DNA of 64,000 nucleotides, from contig NZ_QWEL01000001.1 of assembly GCF_009935865.1 (NCBI RefSeq), positions 124,001 to 188,000 on the forward strand, given 5' to 3'. Source of the DNA: Odoribacter sp. Z80 (GTDB lineage Bacteria; Bacteroidota; Bacteroidia; Bacteroidales; Marinifilaceae). The notes beneath the pieces are model-generated. The model was not told the DNA's origin. It ran no database searches and saw only the letters and a program-made list of their open reading frames with translations. This document shows, in pieces, positions 60,402 to 64,000 of the stretch; position 1 is the stretch's first letter; the number at the start of each line of letters is the position of its first letter. The position numbers and the translations under genes were made by a program.

Positions 60402-61139
60402 ATGAAAAAAATTGTATTATTATTTTTGAGTGCACTGCTGACTGTCGGTGTTTTTGCTCAAGACCCGGGGGCTGCTGAAAAGAATGCAGGAAACGTTGCT
60501 TTAAAAGCGAAAAATTATGCGGAAGCTTTTAAGAAGTACGAGGAATACCTGAAGATTGTGAATAATAAGGATAATGCTACGGTTTTTAATACGGCCTATT
60601 GTGCCAATAAGATAAAAAATTATCCGGCTGCAGAGAAGTATTTTAGCATGTCTATTGACAATAAGTATAAGACAGCAACTTCTTATCTGGGGAAGGCCCA
60701 GGCTTTAAAGGCTCAGAAAAAAGATGCAGAGATGCTGGCTACTCTGCAGGAAGGGATGAAGGCAAGTCCGGGAAATATGAAACTGGAAACGATGTATGCT
60801 ACCTATTTTCTGAAAGAAGGACAGAAGTTTCAAAAATCCGGAAATGAGGCCAAAGCAGCAGAAAATTATTCCAAGATTACTAATTTGAGTACAAAAAGTT
60901 TCAAGGTACAGGGATATGTCAGCCTGGCTACTTTATATTTTAACAATGGAGCTAAAATTTTGCAGGATGCTACTCCGATAGCTAATACCGATAAGGCTAA
61001 ATATGATGCTGAGAGGGCAAAAGCCATGAATGATTTCAAGAAAGCGAAAGAAAATCTGATTCAAGCCCAATCTTTGGATGCTGCTAACGCTGATGTCAAG
61101 GATTTGCTGAAACAGGTTGAAGCGGAATTAAAGAAATAA
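60402..61139 (+). CDS. Secreted TPR protein
   Basis: A 245-residue periplasmic protein with signal peptide (cut after VFAQ, about residue 20) and about four tetratricopeptide repeats, for example NAGNVALKAKNYAEAFKKYE and ENLIQAQSLDAANADVKDL. TPRs are scaffolds for protein binding; partner unknown. Very rich in Ala, Lys and Asn. Monocistronic, with a strong terminator. Confidence 0.8.
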   Translation: MKKIVLLFLSALLTVGVFAQDPGAAEKNAGNVALKAKNYAEAFKKYEEYLKIVNNKDNATVFNTAYCANKIKNYPAAEKYFSMSIDNKYKTATSYLGKAQALKAQKKDAEMLATLQEGMKASPGNMKLETMYATYFLKEGQKFQKSGNEAKAAENYSKITNLSTKSFKVQGYVSLATLYFNNGAKILQDATPIANTDKAKYDAERAKAMNDFKKAKENLIQAQSLDAANADVKDLLKQVEAELKK

Positions 61140-61168
61140 CCTGACAAATCTTTCTTTAAAGAGAAAAA

Positions 61169-61208
61169 CAATAATCCCCCGGATGAAATTCCGGGGGATT
61201 ATTGTTTT
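61169..61208. terminator. Terminator after the TPR gene
   Basis: Arms CAATAATCCCCCGGA and TCCGGGGGATTATTG around a short loop, then TTTT. Its symmetry could also serve the convergent TlpA-like gene. Confidence 0.85.
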
Positions 61209-61271
61209 CCCAAAGGATTCCCGTCGGTTTCTTTTCTCGCGTCTGGTTAGTCACGGATAAGAAAGAAACTT

Positions 61272-62720
61272 TTATTTTACCGTAATCCCCATCCTTTTGT
61301 ATTCTTTGGTCAGCATATCTGCCAATTGTTCTATGTCCAGTTTTTTAGCGATAATCTTTTTGTCTTTATCCAGTAAATAGAGTATCGGAGTGGATTCAAT
61401 ATGATAGTATACTCTGAAATTGGTTTGGTTATGAGGGTCCCAGCAATTAATGAAATCGAACAGTTCATGATCTGTTACAAATTTTTCCCATTTTTCTTTT
61501 TCGTTTTGGGTGTGTACTGCAAAAACTTTGAAACCATAAGGTTTGAAACGGTCCAGTAATTGTGTTTTTATAAGCGGAACTTGTTTTTTGCAATGTCCGC
61601 AATCGGATTCCCAAAACAGAAGCAAGGTAAAGGGAGCCTTGGTTTCGTACAGACTGACGTATTCGCCTTCTAAGGTTGGTAATTTCAGTTCCTGCCCTTT
61701 TATACCAATCAGATTGTATTGGGTGAGGATGACTTCTCTTTCTATTTTATCCCTGTTTTCTTTGTCAATCCAGTCGGCGTCTCCTGATAGATAATATTTT
61801 TTAGCCAGATAGACAAAAGCAGCGTCCATGCCCATGATTTTACTTTCCAGGGCATAGTTAAAGCAGTAACTGACTAAATAGCGAAACATACCTTTACAAC
61901 TCCGGGACTTTTCAATTATTTTTACAGATTCTTTAAAGACACTGTCCGGTTGTGTTAGAACCATGTTATTGAAATAGTCATCCAGTTTATTTTTGAAAAT
62001 AGGAGTACGGATTAAAGTGCTGTCTTTAAAGTTAGTATAATCCCAATAATGATTTTTCATATAAAAATATCCTCTGCGCCGGATTTCCATATCCCGGTCT
62101 TTTGTACTTTCCGGGACTTCTTTGGAAAAGTCGGGTAGTTTGGGAGACAGGGTGAAATTCACAAAAGTGGCTAAAGCTGATCCGGGATATTGCTTGCAAA
62201 GATTGGCTATATAATCCCGGACTTCCCGGTCGGCTTGGGTGAATTGGTCTGCATATTTTTGTTTTGTAGCTGCGTCTCCTTTATGCGGGTCTTTTTCAAA
62301 TGTTTCATTGATTTTTTGGGTCTTCCGGTTTTGGGCCGTCATGAATCTTTGAAAGTCCAGAAAAGCCTGGTTTTCCGGGGAACCTGTAAAATGTATGGTT
62401 TCCAGCAGACGTACGGTATCTGCTTGTATGGAAAAGTTTTGATTACTCCCGATAATGAGGTCAAAATAGTTGCTGGGAGAAAAAAGGAGCAGGTACATAC
62501 CTCTGGCCAGTTTTTTGTCGGTTTTGTGGAAGGCCCCGTTTCCTGAGGCATCTAAAAATGCCGTATCAACGGAATACACTTTTCCTTCGAAATAATTTGC
62601 CAGAATCAACTTTTGGTTAGCCATTTTCGGGACATTCACTTTAATGTGATATCCTTGGGCACATACCATTCCGGTTTGCCAAAGCAAACCGATCATAAAA
62701 AGAAAAAACAATTTTCTCAT
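61272..62720 (-). CDS. TlpA-like thiol-disulfide protein with DUF4369/DUF5106 parts
   Basis: Exported protein of 482 residues. Signal peptide about 1-22 (VCAQG). An N-terminal beta domain of DUF4369 type (about 23-105) and a helical middle domain (about 110-335) are followed by a thioredoxin fold (about 340-475) with the redox motif C374-GH-C377 in ESDCGHCKK and the cis-Pro in ESTPILYL. Such proteins reduce or reshuffle disulfides in the Bacteroidota periplasm, or respond to stress. It follows the TPR lipoprotein gene by 71 bp on the same strand. Confidence 0.87.
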   Translation of the reverse strand: MRKLFFLFMIGLLWQTGMVCAQGYHIKVNVPKMANQKLILANYFEGKVYSVDTAFLDASGNGAFHKTDKKLARGMYLLLFSPSNYFDLIIGSNQNFSIQADTVRLLETIHFTGSPENQAFLDFQRFMTAQNRKTQKINETFEKDPHKGDAATKQKYADQFTQADREVRDYIANLCKQYPGSALATFVNFTLSPKLPDFSKEVPESTKDRDMEIRRRGYFYMKNHYWDYTNFKDSTLIRTPIFKNKLDDYFNNMVLTQPDSVFKESVKIIEKSRSCKGMFRYLVSYCFNYALESKIMGMDAAFVYLAKKYYLSGDADWIDKENRDKIEREVILTQYNLIGIKGQELKLPTLEGEYVSLYETKAPFTLLLFWESDCGHCKKQVPLIKTQLLDRFKPYGFKVFAVHTQNEKEKWEKFVTDHELFDFINCWDPHNQTNFRVYYHIESTPILYLLDKDKKIIAKKLDIEQLADMLTKEYKRMGITVK

Positions 62721-62791
62721 GTCTGATTTCTTTTATCTGTCATTTTTGTTGCTTGCACACATGATTTTGGGTCCGGTCTTGAGGACTGGAT

Positions 62792-63532
62792 TTAATAATA
62801 AGTTCTGATTACCTGGTCGGCTTGTGTAAATCCCAACCGTGAAGCAATCTCCAGGTCTTTTAAAGCTTCTTCTGCCTGAGATAATGCCATTTTGGCGATG
62901 GCTCTGTTGTAGTAAGCTTTTGCACTGGACGGGTCAATGTTTATAGCTTGTGAATAATCCTGAACGGCTTGCTGTAAATCTCCTTTTTTTTGCATAACCA
63001 CTCCCCGGTTAAAATACAATGCACTGGAATTTAATCCAAATTCTTTGGCTGTAGCAATGTCCAGTTCTATATTTTGTCCTAACTGCAGGGCTTTGTTGTA
63101 ATCTTCCAGAGCTCCGTCGAAATCATTCATACGGAAACGGGCAATTCCCCGGTAGTGATAGGCCATAATGAAATCCGGACGTAGTTTGACTGTTTCGGAA
63201 TAATCTTGAATGGCATTGGCATAAATACCTAAATTTTCGTATACAATTCCCCGGTTGAAATAAGAGTCTGCATGGTCGGGATAACTGGATAATACATAAT
63301 TGAAATCCTGAAGAGCTTCTTTGTAATGTTTGCTGTTGGCATGGGCAATAGCCCGGTTGTAATAGGCGGGAAACCATTCCGGTTCGTTGTGGATGATGGT
63401 GTTGAATTCTGTAATCGCCTGTTCATATAGGTTTTGTTTCATATATTCCAGTCCACGCTTATTAGCCTGCTTGATTTTTGTATTGCAGGCTGTAAATAGG
63501 ATTATACTGGCAAATAACCATAAATATTTCAT
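62792..63532 (-). CDS. TPR-repeat lipoprotein
   Basis: A 246-residue lipoprotein with lipobox FTAC at residues 13-16 and six TPR units over about 22-240, e.g. PAYYNRAIAHANSKHYKEAL and KAYYNRAIAKMALSQAEEAL. It probably serves as an envelope scaffold; partner unknown. Upstream of the TlpA-like gene in a likely two-gene operon. Confidence 0.85.
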   Translation of the reverse strand: MKYLWLFASIILFTACNTKIKQANKRGLEYMKQNLYEQAITEFNTIIHNEPEWFPAYYNRAIAHANSKHYKEALQDFNYVLSSYPDHADSYFNRGIVYENLGIYANAIQDYSETVKLRPDFIMAYHYRGIARFRMNDFDGALEDYNKALQLGQNIELDIATAKEFGLNSSALYFNRGVVMQKKGDLQQAVQDYSQAINIDPSSAKAYYNRAIAKMALSQAEEALKDLEIASRLGFTQADQVIRTYY

Positions 63533-63620
63533 CGGAATATTGTTTCAAACTGTAAAAACATACATATTCTCGGAAGTTGCTCCGAATGATTTGCCAAAGT
63601 TAAAGAAACATCGTGACAAA

Positions 63621-64000
63621 TTAAAGATTTCTTCGGTATAATTTCTGAAATAAATCATTACGGTGTATTTTTTGAAGGACTGCCCTGATGGTTTCTTTGT
63701 ATTCTTTTTTGTACCAGAAAAAGAACATGTTTTGTATTTTTTTTTCTTTTTCTGATTTGACGGTGTCAATTTTCCTCAGCGAATACGGATGGTAGCCGGA
63801 ATAGTAGATGGTGGTCGCCATAGTCATCGGGGTAGGGGTAAAATCTTGTACTTGCTCCAGATGGAAATTCAGTTGTTTGGTGGCAACAGCCAGTTCGGCC
63901 ATGTCTTCCGTGCGGCATCCCGGATGTGAAGAAATAAAATAAGGGATGATTTGTTGGTATAAATGATATTTCTGGTTCGTTTGATCAAAAATGTTTTTCA
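63621..64000 (-). CDS. ygiQ: YgiQ-family radical SAM protein (C-terminal part only)
   Basis: Only the last 125 codons are in the window; the frame runs off the right edge. It reads IIPYFISSHPGC, then DMAELAVATKQLNFHLEQV and DFTPTPMTMATTIYYSGYHP, the conserved end of the UPF0313/YgiQ family. The radical SAM cluster motif itself would lie outside. The short Met-started frame 63621-63902 is just the inner part of this gene. Function of the family is unknown. Confidence 0.9.
   Translation of the reverse strand, partial: KNIFDQTNQKYHLYQQIIPYFISSHPGCRTEDMAELAVATKQLNFHLEQVQDFTPTPMTMATTIYYSGYHPYSLRKIDTVKSEKEKKIQNMFFFWYKKEYKETIRAVLQKIHRNDLFQKLYRRNL

Overview
The window is ordinary chromosome from a member of the Bacteroidota, most likely order Bacteroidales. 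The evidence is the repeated TAnnTTTG -7 promoter element, often with a TTG-type -33 element, together with Bacteroidales gene types: a DPP5-like S9 peptidase, a DUF4491 protein, DUF4369/TlpA proteins, single-chain PurL and PorT-type outer-membrane barrels. Odoribacteraceae is plausible but is only a guess. I see no phage, transposase, integrase, CRISPR array, rRNA or tRNA. Both ends cut through genes: an acyl-CoA synthetase on the left and a YgiQ-type radical SAM protein on the right.

Layout. 1-6.7 kb: acyl-CoA synthetase and class I fumarase (minus), then an M48 protease, cinA and a membrane-anchored hydrolase (plus). 6.9-15.6 kb: a tripartite export system split over three transcription units (FtsX permease; ABC ATPase; TolC plus HlyD adaptor) surrounding an NtrC-type regulator/kinase pair. 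15.7-19.4 kb: DPP5-like peptidase, recA, bcp. 19.6-25.5 kb: two small genes, then a minus-strand PAPS-synthesis cluster (cysQ-cysC-cysD-cysN) ending in a sulfotransferase. 25.7-31.9 kb: a Zn/Cd-type P-type ATPase with a Fur-family regulator, then purL. 32.1-35.2 kb: a strongly structured RNA region, an outer-membrane barrel, a small HTH protein, an acidic lipoprotein and an orphan 376-residue protein. 35.2-44.8 kb: M20 amidohydrolase, YhhQ transporter, Dabb protein, an SDF-family symporter, M13 peptidase, CPA2 antiporter and ccsA/resB. 45-48 kb: an MNT-HEPN-like protein with an unknown partner, a TRIC-type membrane protein and a 690-bp gene-poor stretch. 48.2-64 kb: GH2 glycosidase, uvrA, NSS transporter, guaA, nrnA-like phosphoesterase, marR-pepD-msrC, TPR proteins, a TlpA-like protein and YgiQ.

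Main finding 1: the export system looks wired as a sigma-54 regulon. Three near-consensus -24/-12 elements lie upstream of the permease gene, the ATPase gene and tolC. Dyads of the form TGTC-N9-GACA are centred 90-91 bp, and in the divergent region also 111 bp, upstream of each predicted start. The divergent ATPase/tolC control region is exactly symmetric about 12866.5.

Main finding 2: 32108-32403 carries several long perfect inverted repeats and a large terminator-like hairpin. Some of the pairings are mutually exclusive, which suggests either a riboswitch-like attenuator in front of an outer-membrane protein gene or a stand-alone regulatory RNA.

Other leads are the sulfotransferase/PAPS cluster, clear candidate operators in front of marR, cysQ and the metal ATPase, and an operon encoding a degenerate MNT-HEPN protein with an unknown partner behind a leader that contains three hairpins.
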